Positions 13,701 to 24,700 of a stretch of 64,000 nucleotides of DNA are shown one piece after another (within the stretch, counting starts at the first letter, position 1; each line of letters opens with the position of its first letter). A program made the position numbers and the translations under genes. The DNA comes from Chionis minor (lineage: Eukaryota > Chordata > Aves > Charadriiformes > Chionididae), in NCBI GenBank assembly GCA_013398295.1, contig VZSF01008955.1:765578-829577 (forward strand), in the 5' to 3' direction. The notes below the pieces were generated by a model. The model ran no database searches and was not told the origin of the DNA. It worked only from the letters and a program-made list of their open reading frames with translations.

Positions 13701-15488
13701 TATTGCTATACTGCTTACAAGATGGCATTTTAGAGTCATTGTAATAAATGAAAATTCCACTAGGTGGTTCTGGTGCACTTCTAACAAGGATCAAGAATGT
13801 TAGTGCACAGCAATTCTATGTTGGGTTTGTGGTTTTTTCCCCGGTATGTTTCCCTAACTATTCTGAGACTGTCAGAATCCAAACATTGAGTTATATTCTA
13901 AATGGTGATATTAATAAGCTATTTCTTGATTAACAATAAAATACCCTTGTTCAAATAAGACCAAGGTATGAGGCTTTAATATTGTGAAATTCCATTGGTA
14001 GGTAGTTAGTATGTATCGGTTAAAATGCTAGAGCTATGGTTTACTTTAGCCTTAAAAATTACCTTCTTGAAGTTGTAAACTTGAACTGTAATTACAATGG
14101 ACTTGTGATTATATAATATGTTTTTTACGTGAGGTATCATCAGTCTAGTAGAATTTTTAATTAGCATGCTTATTGCATGCGTGTGTTAAACATTGCTATC
14201 ATCTAAGGTGGTGTGTGGCAACAGAATATGAACACCTATACAATCATGGGAACTTTATTTTTGTGTGGGCCGTTGTTTAAGATAAGATACTGATGCACTC
14301 CCTCTGTTTCATGAATACCAAGTACTTTTTCTCTCTGATGGACTGAGATAGGCAGCTCAGGATACACAGCTTGCATATTTTCAGCTTGTATTCATTTTAG
14401 GGGATGTTATTGCTATTTTAGACCTGAAGAAAGGCCTTTGTGCCCAAATGCCTGTATCTCCCAAAGGTGCCGATCTGGTCTGCTAAAAGGTGTTACCCAT
14501 TACTACAAATCTTACCCTATTGAGTAGGTTTAGAGTGTGTTGCTGGTTCTGCAAATGGGTGGGGTTTGGTTTTTTGGTTTTTTTTCTTAAACAGAGTATG
14601 ACAATATGACTTTCTTTTTTTTTCCTTTCTGGTGTTACACAGTTCGTTAATTTTGCTACCATGGTACATGTTATTAATGCTAGGTGACTACTCCAAATAT
14701 TTCCACAAACAGACTACAGAACTTAGTTTGCTTCAGCTGTGTTTGCATTTTCCTAATACACTAATGAATGAGTTTGAGGAGTGCTCGTGGGAGAAATGTA
14801 CAGACTATTATGGAGAATATGATATTACAGAGAATGCTACAGAACAGGTATGATAAATTCCAAGTCTGCAGGTTAGAGAATCGATTCTGATAATCAGCAT
14901 TTTTTTAACTACTTCACTATTTGTGCTCTTACATTTGTTCTGGTGGAGATGTAGCCTCAAATATAAGCCTACTGTCAATAACCCTGTTGATCCATTAGAA
15001 ATAACTGACAAACCCACAGAGCTGCACAATACAACACAGACTCCCATCAGGCCATAAATGAGAGCTCATATCATGTACTAGCAACAATTACAATTCATCT
15101 ACCATTAGTTTTATAATTTAAATATGGACTACTGTCCTGTTCTGAGGTAAAACAGAACCAAGTTTCTGTTTAGTAAGTTTACTTTTCGATTAAGCCTCTC
15201 CTAACTAACTAAACTCTCTGAAATTACCAGCATATTATTCAGACACTGTCTGCTTCTAGAGACTGATAAGACCTGATTGTTTCTAATTTATTGCAAGGCA
15301 TGGGATGCAGAGGGGCTCTTGCATATACTTACTGCTATAACAACCAAGGTCAACTAATTTTTTTATTTGCCCCATTGGAGGGTTGGAAGCTGAAAAGCGT
15401 AGAGGGGTGGCACCTGCCAGGAGGAGCAGACAGGACAGGTGACCCCAAACTGACCAACAGAGTATTCCATCCCATCTGCATCATGCTC

Positions 15489-15500
15489 AGTATAAAAACT
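15489..15500 (+). promoter_or_regulatory. TATA box of the LTR promoter
   Basis: TATAAAA at 15,491-15,497 follows the CATGCTCAG motif, as in the U3 of avian ERVL LTRs. If still active it would direct transcription to the right, starting about 25-30 bases downstream. Confidence 0.6.
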
Positions 15501-15734
15501 GAGGGATCAAAGGGTCAGCCTCTTTCTTCAATAGCCAGCATCTGAGGAGGACTCTATCTGTTCGCCTGCCTCATTCCTGAATCCAGAATCCAGGTCCTGT
15601 CCATCACTAGGTCCAGTCTGGAACTTTCCCAGTGCCTGCCAGTGACATGATCATCATCCTGGGAGCTTAATACTGGTTTTGTATGTATTGTATATATTTC
15701 ATTTTTTTCTTTTTATTATTTTATTACTATCTTC

Positions 15735-15740
15735 ATTAAA
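15735..15740 (+). terminator. Polyadenylation signal in the LTR
   Basis: ATTAAA lies about 240 bases after the TATA box, in the U3/R-U5 order expected of an LTR, with T-rich sequence on both sides. Confidence 0.5.
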
Positions 15741-15931
15741 ATAGTTTAGTTTCTTCTAAACTCATAAGTCTCTCTGTCTCTCTTCCTCCTCTCCTGGAAG
15801 GGAGATACTCTCCCTCCTCTGAAGCGAGAGCAGTCAGAAAGCATCTGTCTTTTGTTTCAATGGCCAGTCTGGCCCAAACCACGACAACTACTCACAAAAA
15901 TCAGTCTTTTAAAAGGCCCCTGGATCAAATT

Positions 15932-16204
15932 TCACAAAAGGTAAGAAGCAAACGGCAAGCACGTTTCATAACGTCTTCCATTTTCGCTGCCCTTTCTGGT
16001 TCTTGAAGCTACCTTTTGGAAGAGATTGTCTATTTTACCCACAGTTTGCATAATGCAATCACTGCTAGTTTGTGCTTGGGCCACGCTTTTCAGAGCTCGT
16101 ATTTGTGCTGGCTTGTATCTGGGGTTCAGTAGCACTTCCGTAATTAACATGATCATCATCTCCAAAACTTGTGGATACTTTATACAGCTGATGTTTTTAT
16201 TTCT
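15932..16204 (-). other. Unrecognised 90-codon open stretch (possible pseudo-exon)
   Basis: This minus-strand frame is open from a TGA at 16,205-16,207 to a TGA at its low end, 90 codons. The inferred peptide has a protein-like composition: a hydrophobic MMIMLITEVLL start, then NPRYKPAQIRALKSVAQAQ, and VGKIDNLFQKVASRTRKGS. It does not begin with a convincing ATG in Kozak context; the first internal ATGs are at about 16,159 and 16,156. A possible splice donor (AAG|GTAGCT) follows the NLFQK codons. The stretch lies just past the LTR but on the opposite strand, so it is not that element's internal region in the expected orientation. I do not recognise the family. It could be a decayed exon, a piece of another retroelement, or chance. 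Confidence 0.2.
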
Positions 16205-19200
16205 TCAACCACTGTTAAAAAAGCTTGTAAAATCAGGCTGTGCGTTTTCTGTTAAACATAAAGTTGCAGAACATCTACTCATCAGCTATATTCATCTGAA
16301 GCCATGCCACACAACCTATGCAGGTAATTTAAACTAGATTGGTACCCCACTTTACCAGAATAACCTTCTTTCTTCTTTTCATGGTAGGTGTAGAGTGGAG
16401 ATCTACTTCAATCATTGAACAGGACTAGAACTAAAGGTGTTTGTTTCCCTGTACACAAGGATCTCAAAAGATTGCAACAGCAAACACATCCAAAAAAACC
16501 TTCATCAAGAACAGTAAACCAGTCTGAAAAGCATTAGGGCATGTTTTAAAATGCTCTGATTTGGCTGGCAGACATAGAAAGCTCCATCTTTCTACACAAA
16601 GGGAGAAGGCACCTTAGGAAAATGCCTATCAGAAAAATTGGTTCACTTTTTCTAGAACCTATACTCATTCTTTTGTCTTGCCATAGCCAACCATCCGTAT
16701 CAGAAGTATTGTAAAGCCATGATGTAAATGCTTTCTAGGCTCTAGAAAGGTCACACAAAAATGCCACAAAAATAGAAGATCAAACATGCAATGGATTGTG
16801 ATTTATGTATGAAATACTCTTGTGACCTCTGTTATTCTAGAAAGACATAAGACCCCTCAAGAGCTCGATATTACGACACAGAAATATGAATATGGATAGA
16901 AATTAATTCTCTTTGTAGCCAAGCATTTAATGTAATGTAATTAAGCACTCAGTAGCTAGTTCTGGGTGCAGGAATGTGTGGATTTGCAAAATTTATTTCT
17001 GCCAGAGTTTGTTAGTGAAGTTGGAACAGCCATGCCTTTGACATACAAAAAAACTACTTGGTCTTTAAGATTAAAACCCAGAATCTCATGAGTTAACAAC
17101 TCACAGAAGTTTATTTTTAAAGTATTTTGACTACTGTTGTTTGACGTATCTAGGAACTATCATTGTGACCAACACTAAGGCATTTGTGGGTGTGAAGAAC
17201 TAGCGAGGAGCGTTCTCTTTTCTTTTTTTTTTCTAAGCAGTACAATAGGTGAAGCATCACTTCTGTGCTTCAGTTCTGCCCACAAGCCCTACCTTAAACA
17301 GAGGAATGGTACCTACTTTTTGAATGCCTTATTCATGATCTACAAAATTTATGTGCTCTGTGAAAACAAAATAATTTTCTGCCAACATTTGGACATTTCA
17401 AGCTTGTCTAACTCCTTGAGCTAAAGAACACACAGGTGAGTTATGTTGGCATGAACTTTTTCATATGAGTCATTATCGGTATTACCAGAATTGACTTCAA
17501 ACTCAGCAGCCTGAAAGTATGTTTCCTTTGTCTTGGTATTTCAAAAGAATATTTCTACTATATCTTAAATGGTGTTTGTCATTGTGCATTTTACTTCTAG
17601 AGTAACTTCTTATCGTATGTTATTTCTCAGGAGAACACATAAAATGGCATGGATCGGCCTGGCAGATTTTAAATTGTCTTGGAGGTTCTTAACACATCAA
17701 GACACCTTAGCACACCACTAGAGCCAGAAAACTCCAAAGAATGGTTTTGATTAGAATTCTGATTTCACACGTTTTGCAAAGCCATTATTGCATGCATTTC
17801 CATCAGGACCACCCAGGATATTACCGTTTAAATTCCATGTAAGCTTCTGTTATTGCTGATGGATTTGTGCTAGTCACAATAATAAGCAAGCAACTGACAT
17901 AGCCTCTCCGTCTTATGGTACATTACCAAATTAGTTGTGACTTTAAGACAATGAACTTCCCAGCTATGTCTGTATTAGTAAATTAAACAGTGTTCAGAAA
18001 GTATCTCCAGACACTAGAGCACACATTCAGAAAGAACCGGGTGCCATTTCAGCATATACCAATTAGCATTCTCCCAAACAATTCCCAGACACGGATCTGG
18101 AGCTAGGATGTTTTATAGGCCGTTCCCAAAAGCCATGCTGTCCTTCGGCTTTGCAGAGTGGGAGTTGACTAATACAGGTACACACCATTTCATGCAATTT
18201 TGCCTTGATGCCCAGGAATATTCTTAGGCATATTTAATTTATTGCTATGGCTATAGATCCACACTTCAGACTCAGAGAGTATCTCAACCCTGACACTGTT
18301 ACGAACTTACATGGACTTACTTACTGTCAACCTGAAAATTATATTTTTCAGCTATCTTTTTTTGGAATACTGTCTTTTTTTTAGTTTACTTGTCTGTAAT
18401 TCTTGTTTTCCATGCTATCTCATTTTTTAACAGTTTGCTAAATGTTCTTAGACCAACATAGAGAAACTATAAAATTGCTAACATAAAGTAGGTATTTAAA
18501 AACAATTAAGTGCCAGTGATATATTAGGAAAGGTCAACAATGATACTTAGCAACTAGACTTTTTCTCTTTACAGTCCTCTCAAGCCGAGTTCTTCTTAGA
18601 ATATTTTTTAATAAGAGCTGCTTGAAAGAAAAAAAAAAAGGAAGATTCTTTTTTGATTCTTCCTCTATTTTCTTGCTCGTTACATTGTATCCTAGTATTC
18701 CAGAAAAGGCAGGAGCATTTCTGTCCTCAGTATGATTTTTACCCTGGTGTCACAAGGTATATACGTGCATTAAACTGCCTTACAAAATCTCCTGTGCTAT
18801 CTGCAATTTCAAACATGTCTATTTAACTCCCAGTCCTTTTTGTCTCAGTTATACCAAAACTCATCTTGATTACTGTCTTGCTATAACAACACTTCATATG
18901 AAATTCTAACAACTTGGATCTCAACGGGGTGTTTTAATTAGCGCCAAAAGTATTCCATTTCTGTATTTCTCACAATACTGTCATACAAGCAGCAGATGAA
19001 AGGTTTAAATTTTAATGTGTGCTCCAGCATACCCCTTTGATTTGTGTCGTAAATACTCTTTGGCAGCCTGCTCATATTACTGTGTTTTACTTTATTAGTG
19101 TACATAACTTTAAAAAATTACTTTAAAAGTTGATAACGAAGTATGGGCAAGAATAATCCAGGTATTTGCTGTCATACATCTTCGATTATTGTCTTGTTTC

Positions 19201-19669
19201 TTTCCAACATTTTTGCTGTTTTTCAGCAAGTTCACATTCTACGATACCCAGGTTTTTGGATAGCTTTCTAACTTTGATATCAACTGTAAATTAAAGCCTG
19301 CTATCTCCGCTGTCGCTGACCCTGTAGACATTACTACACTAGTATTGCAAACTCCTCAGAGCAGGGATCGTCTATTGTCTGTGCAGTATCTAGCACAGCA
19401 GCTTCCTGGCTCATTCTCAGTGTTTCTATCCACCCTAGGAGAAAAAAAAATAGTGATATCGGTATTTTATTATGGGTTATTTTAATTTGATTTCCATTTG
19501 GTCAGGTAAAAAGCAAGAGAACCATACTCTCCCTGCTGACCTGCATCACCAGAGTAGCTCTGACTGTCTGCACTGCAGTGCGAAGTTGTGATTCTGAGGT
19601 CTCATACATCCTGGTTTATCCTTTACAGCTGAATTGTTTGATCCCAGGTTTTATCCAGGGGAATATCTG
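16205..19669. other. AT-rich stretch without recognisable gene
   Basis: No gene or clear transposon seen. An A11 run lies at 18,629-18,639 next to a short AGGAAGA/TCTTCCT inverted pair. The 17,630-17,880 and 18,040-18,240 parts have more mixed composition and could be conserved, but nothing in them names a function. Confidence 0.6.
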
Positions 19670-20640
19670 GTGAAATCCGTGGTACCACGGGTGCGGCACT
19701 GTCAGCAGCTGTGCTAACCAGGTATGTCAGCACAGGCTGAGGTCGCACATCTGGGCAGCTGTTAAGTTGGTGCTTACCATACCTCTCGGCTGGTGACTCA
19801 CTTCCGTCAGGAATCCTTTGCCCATCTCACGGGATGGCTGAAATGGCACAGGGGGAGCCTGACACCACCTCGGCCATGCCAGAGGGCCAGGCGTGCCCTG
19901 CGGGAGGGACCATGTGGGTGCAGACAGCACCCTCCATGGTGGCTGCAGCCTCTTTCCCTACTACTGGCAGCGCCCGAGCCAGAAATGGCTCCACTTTCCT
20001 ATAAGACACTGATGGAAGTCTCCAGCACTTGTTATTTGAAGTTGTAGTATTTTAAAGCTTGAACTAAGCCGATGTGTAATGCATGCCACAGAGATCCATG
20101 TTTTGTGGAGTCACTTTGCAGAAGATCTAAAGCAATGTTTTAGCATCGGTGATGAGAAGGAAAGAATGGATTTTGAGAACAGATGAACAACAAGATTTAG
20201 CAATATTCGGGAAGTCTCTGGGTCTTGTCCCACAAGGCCAGGGGCTCGTGGGGGACAGGGGCTCCCCAGGGCAGGGTTTGGCAGCCCAGGCCCATCCCAC
20301 CACCCCATCCAGGAGCAGGGCAGCCAGGGGTCCCCAGGGCAGCCCCAGGCCCAGGCATCTGGCACCTCCCTGGGGACAGGGACTGGCTGAGGCTGGGCTG
20401 GGATATCAGCCCGCTGGTGGGTGTCAGGGTCAGGCACGGTGAGGGGACCTCGGTCAGACACAGCCCCGGGATGGTCGTAGCCGTAGCTCGCCTCCATGAG
20501 CCCATGGCCACCAGAGGGGATGTGCTCTGGGCCATTACCACAAGTGTAGAGACAGCTGAATGCCACGTGACAATGACATGGTGCGCGGTGACTCCTTTTC
20601 TTGCTGGAGTTAAAATCCTCCAGAATGTAACAAACTTGCG
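19670..20640. other. Isolated GC-rich, CpG-containing island
   Basis: Composition changes abruptly from AT-rich to GC-rich, with about two dozen CpGs in two sub-blocks (19,670-19,990 and 20,215-20,610) separated by an AT-richer bridge. Open frames of 97-152 codons occur on both strands and in several phases, as GC-rich DNA produces by chance. One minus-strand frame (20,111-20,566) is Pro/Gly-rich and resembles no family I know. It could be an orphan CpG island, a GC-rich transposon segment such as a LINE 5' UTR, or a decayed exon. I cannot choose between these. Confidence 0.55.
20241..20276 (+). other. G-quadruplex-capable tract
   Basis: Five runs of three or more G on the plus strand, with loops of 5, 3, 7 and 2 bases (GGGG, GGGGG, GGGG, GGG, GGG). 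This fits the standard G3+N1-7 rule. It lies inside the GC-rich island. Confidence 0.7.
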
Positions 20641-21866
20641 GCTTACATAGTTCACACTATATCAGTAATTTTCTGTGCACCATTTTGTATCGGTGATTCC
20701 AGACTGTTCAGATCTTTCTATAAGTTCATAGATTTGGATGCAATGTTCTTCTTGCTTACATCCTTTCTGACAAAATCTGGGTCTACTAGCGATCACTTTA
20801 GTGCGGATCACTGGTACATAGATGTAGCAGGCTACCATTTTCTATTGAGAATCTCTTTAGGATACAGGTAATACAGGAACATTTTCAGTTTCTCCTCAAG
20901 AGTAATTTCTAGGATATTTGACTTGACTTTTCTTTGTGTGTGATAATCTAGCTCTTTTAATTGAGATGTTTATGAAGCATGGTGATTTCATTCTTCTTTG
21001 TTTTGTCTACGTTTCCATAAATTAATTTCAAACTTAGTTATAGGTTTCTAGATAATTTTTTGTGTTTCTTATTAACAAAGCAAGATTTTTTTAGTTAATG
21101 TAATATTTAAGGTCATGAAATTGGAGATAAATGATTTGGTAATCTCCCTCTTTGATATAAGTGTATTAGTTTATTATCCTTGCTACTTCGTAGGCACTCT
21201 CAAAGGTCAGTGGAGGGAAATAGGTACCTTCCATGACTATCCTATGCTAAACTGTTGTTTTATTTCTTGGTGGTTCTTTTGACCTCCACTGTTCAAAGGC
21301 TCCATATGATGGAAAATAAAAATTATGCTAAGAAAATATCCAGCTTCCATGTTACTGAGCTGTATCCCAGTGAAAAATCACCTTGTTACCTCTGGATAGT
21401 GATCCCTTCTGCAGTGTTTGGGGATGAGAGCAATGTTTGCATCATAGCAGTGACTGAGTGTTGAGTAATATGCCAGAAAACTTCTGAGCTTTGTGAGTCA
21501 CCAAACCTGAGTGGCGTGGAGAGTCTCTGGGCTGATTTAGAGGGGAGGGCAGAAAGCATTTCAGAACGTTTCTATCATTCCTATAATCATCTTGAAGTGA
21601 TCTAGTTCTAATCAAGTTTCTACTACATCAAATACACCATATATGTTGAGCAAAGAAATGTTCTTACTCACTAACAAAAGCAGGCAGCAGTCAGAGGTGT
21701 CAGAATCTGTGTGCTTTTGAGGTTGAGTGTTCCAGGGATTTTGATTTTGAAGTTAATTCAGAGGGCAGGAAGTTTTCGTCTAAAATGTAAAACTTATCCT
21801 ATTTCTGAATCAAAATGCTTCCACTCAGGAAAAGGTCATATATACTATTCTATTATTATACTATTA

Positions 21867-21892
21867 CAAACTCAGAGATATTTCTGAGTTTG
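21867..21892. repeat. Perfect 10-base inverted repeat
   Basis: CAAACTCAGA is followed, after the 6-base spacer GATATT, by its exact reverse complement TCTGAGTTTG. No T-run follows and no gene is adjacent, so a bacterial-type terminator reading does not apply. Confidence 0.85.
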
Positions 21893-22352
21893 AAAATTGA
21901 TACATACTCCAAAAAATTTAGTACTGTTTGATATTTCTGCAACTTTCATGGTAACAGTATATAACCGGTTCGTGGAAATCCTCTGGTTGACATTTTTTGC
22001 TATCGAGTAGTATTTACAACTTTGAAGCTTGAATTTTCTTCCTTCCTGTTTTGAGCTGCCTTAAGAACTCTGACAAACTATCAGAGCATATGAGCTTTTT
22101 AAGGATTTAGGGAAAGCAGTTAGGTCTTGTGTATGATGAAACAGTCAAGGCCATTCTCTGCTGATGGACTTTGGGTAAGGTAGGTACCGCTATGGTTAGA
22201 GATTATTTAAAGGAAGATTTTTTTAGAGGGCTGGTGATACAGAGGCTGAGTTAGATTGCTACCTAAACATGGTTGGGAACTGTTTGTGGGCTCTGAAATG
22301 AAGTGGTACGAGCTGACTTGTATCTGTTCAGCAAAAATATCATTCTTACTCT

Positions 22353-22365
22353 CCCCCCCCCCCCC
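22353..22365. repeat. C13 homopolymer
   Basis: Thirteen consecutive C residues, followed by AAAA. This is unusual in such an AT-rich setting and prone to length error in sequencing. Confidence 0.95.
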
Positions 22366-22439
22366 AAAATACAGGTGACCGTGTCTTAACTAGCTAGCAA
22401 GAATAGTCCCTGGAGCAGGCTGTCCTGTGAACTGTACCT

Positions 22440-22690
22440 CAGAGAGTGCTAATTGGCCGTCCCAGGGAGAAGGCTATCAGTTAATTAACATGGATGCTCA
22501 GCAGTGTGGTGCCAGGGCTCACTCCCTGGCTCTGTTCCACTGAGCAGTTTAGCCGTAAACAGAGGTATCCTTTCTGGAGTGAGCAGCTTTTCTCTGCAGG
22601 CTTCAGGCTTGTTAATGGGCATTGCTGATTGATTCAAAGGCAAGTTGTGATTTAGTCTCGGGGTTGTTTGTTTGCTTCTCTTGCTTTGTT
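22440..22690. promoter_or_regulatory. Candidate conserved non-coding block with hairpin
   Basis: The block combines homeodomain-type sites (CTAATTGG at 22,449; TTAATTAA at 22,481), a TCAAAG TCF/LEF-type core near 22,634, and a 50-base hairpin at 22,496-22,545. In the hairpin GCCAGGG pairs with CCCTGGC across a 6-base loop, and an outer GCTCA..GTG pairs with CACTGAGC. Its balanced composition contrasts with the AT-rich flanks. Function is inferred from motif content only. Confidence 0.3.
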
Positions 22691-24586
22691 TTATAACACA
22701 AATTGATGGGAGCCCCTCTGTTAGAGCATTGGCAGAACCTGGTGCCTGGGATCGCAGGTAAAAGACCAGCTTATACCTCGTTCTCTTTCATGCAGTCTTA
22801 CTGCATTTTTGTTATAAGATAAAGACAACTTCTGAGCAAGCTAGCCAAGTAATCTGATTCTGTGTGTACAGAAAAAAATGCCCTGGCACACAGTCACAAG
22901 TCACATTCTACAGGAAGAAAAAAATATTCAATTCTTGAATATATATACAGCAGCTTATCAAATCCAGATCTCTGATCTTTTTCCCCTGGGTGCAACGGGT
23001 GAGTTAGAGTTGCAGCAGTCTGTATTTTTTTTATGAGAACTATAATTCTTTCTTTCCCTGCTGCACAAAAAGGACAGTTTTCCCAGAAGAGGTTAGAGAA
23101 AAACACCAGGAAAATATGAAGCTGTAGTCCCAGACTTTAGCTTTTGTTCAGACCCTGTCCCAGTTCACACTCCTGTACCATAGCAGTAGTTCCAGGACAA
23201 TATGACTCTTCTTCCATCTGGATGATTTACAGGAACAGGTCCTTCCTCAGCCAGGAGAATGCAAATGCTTACCCCTTGAGGCTTAATGAATTCATTCTAG
23301 TTACTTAGCTGGGTTCTGCAACCTGTATTATCAGTATTTGTAGGTGAGATTGCTTCCTTTTGACCAAAAGACCTGTTTACATGTCAGTAATGGCTATATA
23401 AGCTGGTTTTACTAAAATCCTCAACCAACCAGAGGATGCGCTGGCTTTCACATTTTGGAGGAACAGTAAGAAAGAAAACTTCTCATTTTGATTATTCCAA
23501 GCATTCATCAGATATCATTCAGAAGTTGGTCACAGCAACAAGGAGCGATGGGACTGTCTTTCTAAGTTTCAAAAACAAATTAATCTCTGTGGTAGGGTGA
23601 TACACCTGCTTCTTCCTAAATGATTTGGAATAGATTGTGAAGTTTTTTGCATTTACAGAGCCTACCGTGTTATTGAACAGCACCAAAGAACAATCTCCTG
23701 TATAATGAGGGGAGGGCAGGTATTACAGAAAGCATTCAAAAAGATAATCAAGAAAAAGAGCACACCTGTTCTGGAAGGGAAAGCACCTCTCTGGACCTGC
23801 TGGAGAGCTTACTGTAAGAAGTGAAACAGAGAGCTACCGAAAAAAATGAAGCCACCAGACAAGGTATTTTGCTTTTTCATGTCACAGATCTTATGGATGT
23901 GTGTTTTTTGTGGGAGTAGACGCCATATTTTATAACTTCAGCAGAGAGCATCCAGGACATTATGTATTTTTTCACTAATGTCCCTACCAAGCACCTGCAT
24001 AAGTCAATCACAAGGCCCTTTATAGACCATTTCTTGGTTTTACATTTCACTTTAAGAAGCTGCTGGGTTTTTAACGTGCTCTTCTGATGTAAGAAGTATG
24101 CTGGCCCCCAAAGTGAAAATTGAGTCTTATTGTTATTGTGAAAGATACATACCTTGCAGAATGCAAGTATTCCAGAGAAGAAATAGAAAACATTAAATCC
24201 ATTTACTAGAAAGTAACTAGCCTACTTAGTTATTTGTGGCCTATCTACTATTTATTATTCATGAATTGACCAAAATGCTTAGATGATGGCACTGGAATAG
24301 CTGCTTATCCAGTTTTCAATCTGTAATTGCTTAGTTGGTTGCTTCACATGATCAAGATTTTTTCACTAAGCTGGTTTAGTAAGTTTGGCTTTTATTTACT
24401 GAATTTACTAATACTGAAAGCTAAAGCTTTGCAAGGCCAAGAGGTCTTCCATGTATTCTATAACTGATGCTAACCAGTGCAAACAGGACCTTCTGGATTA
24501 GCAGTGAGTGTGCAGGTTTGCAGCGTGTACTGCTGTACTGTGGTTTAGCATTTGGTCCTCTAAAAAGGAGAATTTCCATAGAGGTG

Positions 24587-24700
24587 ATTTTTATTAAATT
24601 AAATTTATTTTTTATTATTTTTTTTATTTATAATAATTTTATTAAATTAAATTAAAAATAATATATATAATATATTATATTATATTAAATATTAATATTA
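24587..24700. repeat. 114-base pure A/T tract
   Basis: No G or C occurs across 114 bases. TTTATTAAATTAAATT-type units recur, followed by TAATATATTATATTATATT, so the tract has internal repeats and can self-pair. Confidence 0.95.

Larger units (their letters stand above)
2760..15360. other. Long AT-rich stretch without recognisable gene
   Basis: No protein-coding gene, structural RNA or clear transposon is recognised. The open frames are all about 125 codons or shorter, overlap one another on both strands and carry no motif I know. The stretch contains an alternating purine-pyrimidine tract (3,646-3,711), a motif-rich block that could be a regulatory element (5,640-5,840), a 19-base tandem duplication (7,246-7,283), a TG-rich tract (10,714-10,752) and a purine-rich G/A tract near 12,196-12,240. 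Confidence 0.6.
15370..15886 (+). mobile_element. Avian ERVL-type LTR (probable solo LTR)
   Basis: Several landmarks appear in the order U3-R-U5. GACCCCAAACTGACC is at 15,441 and AGTATTCCATCCCAT at 15,461, both resembling the U3 of avian ERVL LTRs. The core promoter TATAAAA is at 15,491-15,497. A polyadenylation signal ATTAAA is at 15,735-15,740, within a T/A-rich stretch. The 3' end reads GGCCCAAACCACGACA, ending near 15,886, very close to the AACCACGACA end of bird ERVL LTRs. The 5' boundary is uncertain; the expected TGTNGTGGTTT start is not visible, so the copy may be 5'-truncated. I found no primer binding site, gag/pol text or second LTR, so it is most likely a solo LTR. The assignment comes from remembered family features, not a database match. 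Confidence 0.75.

Noticed and set aside
15291..15545. 84-codon plus-strand frame as a gene
   Set aside because: It mostly overlaps the U3 of the ERVL-type LTR, including its TATA box.
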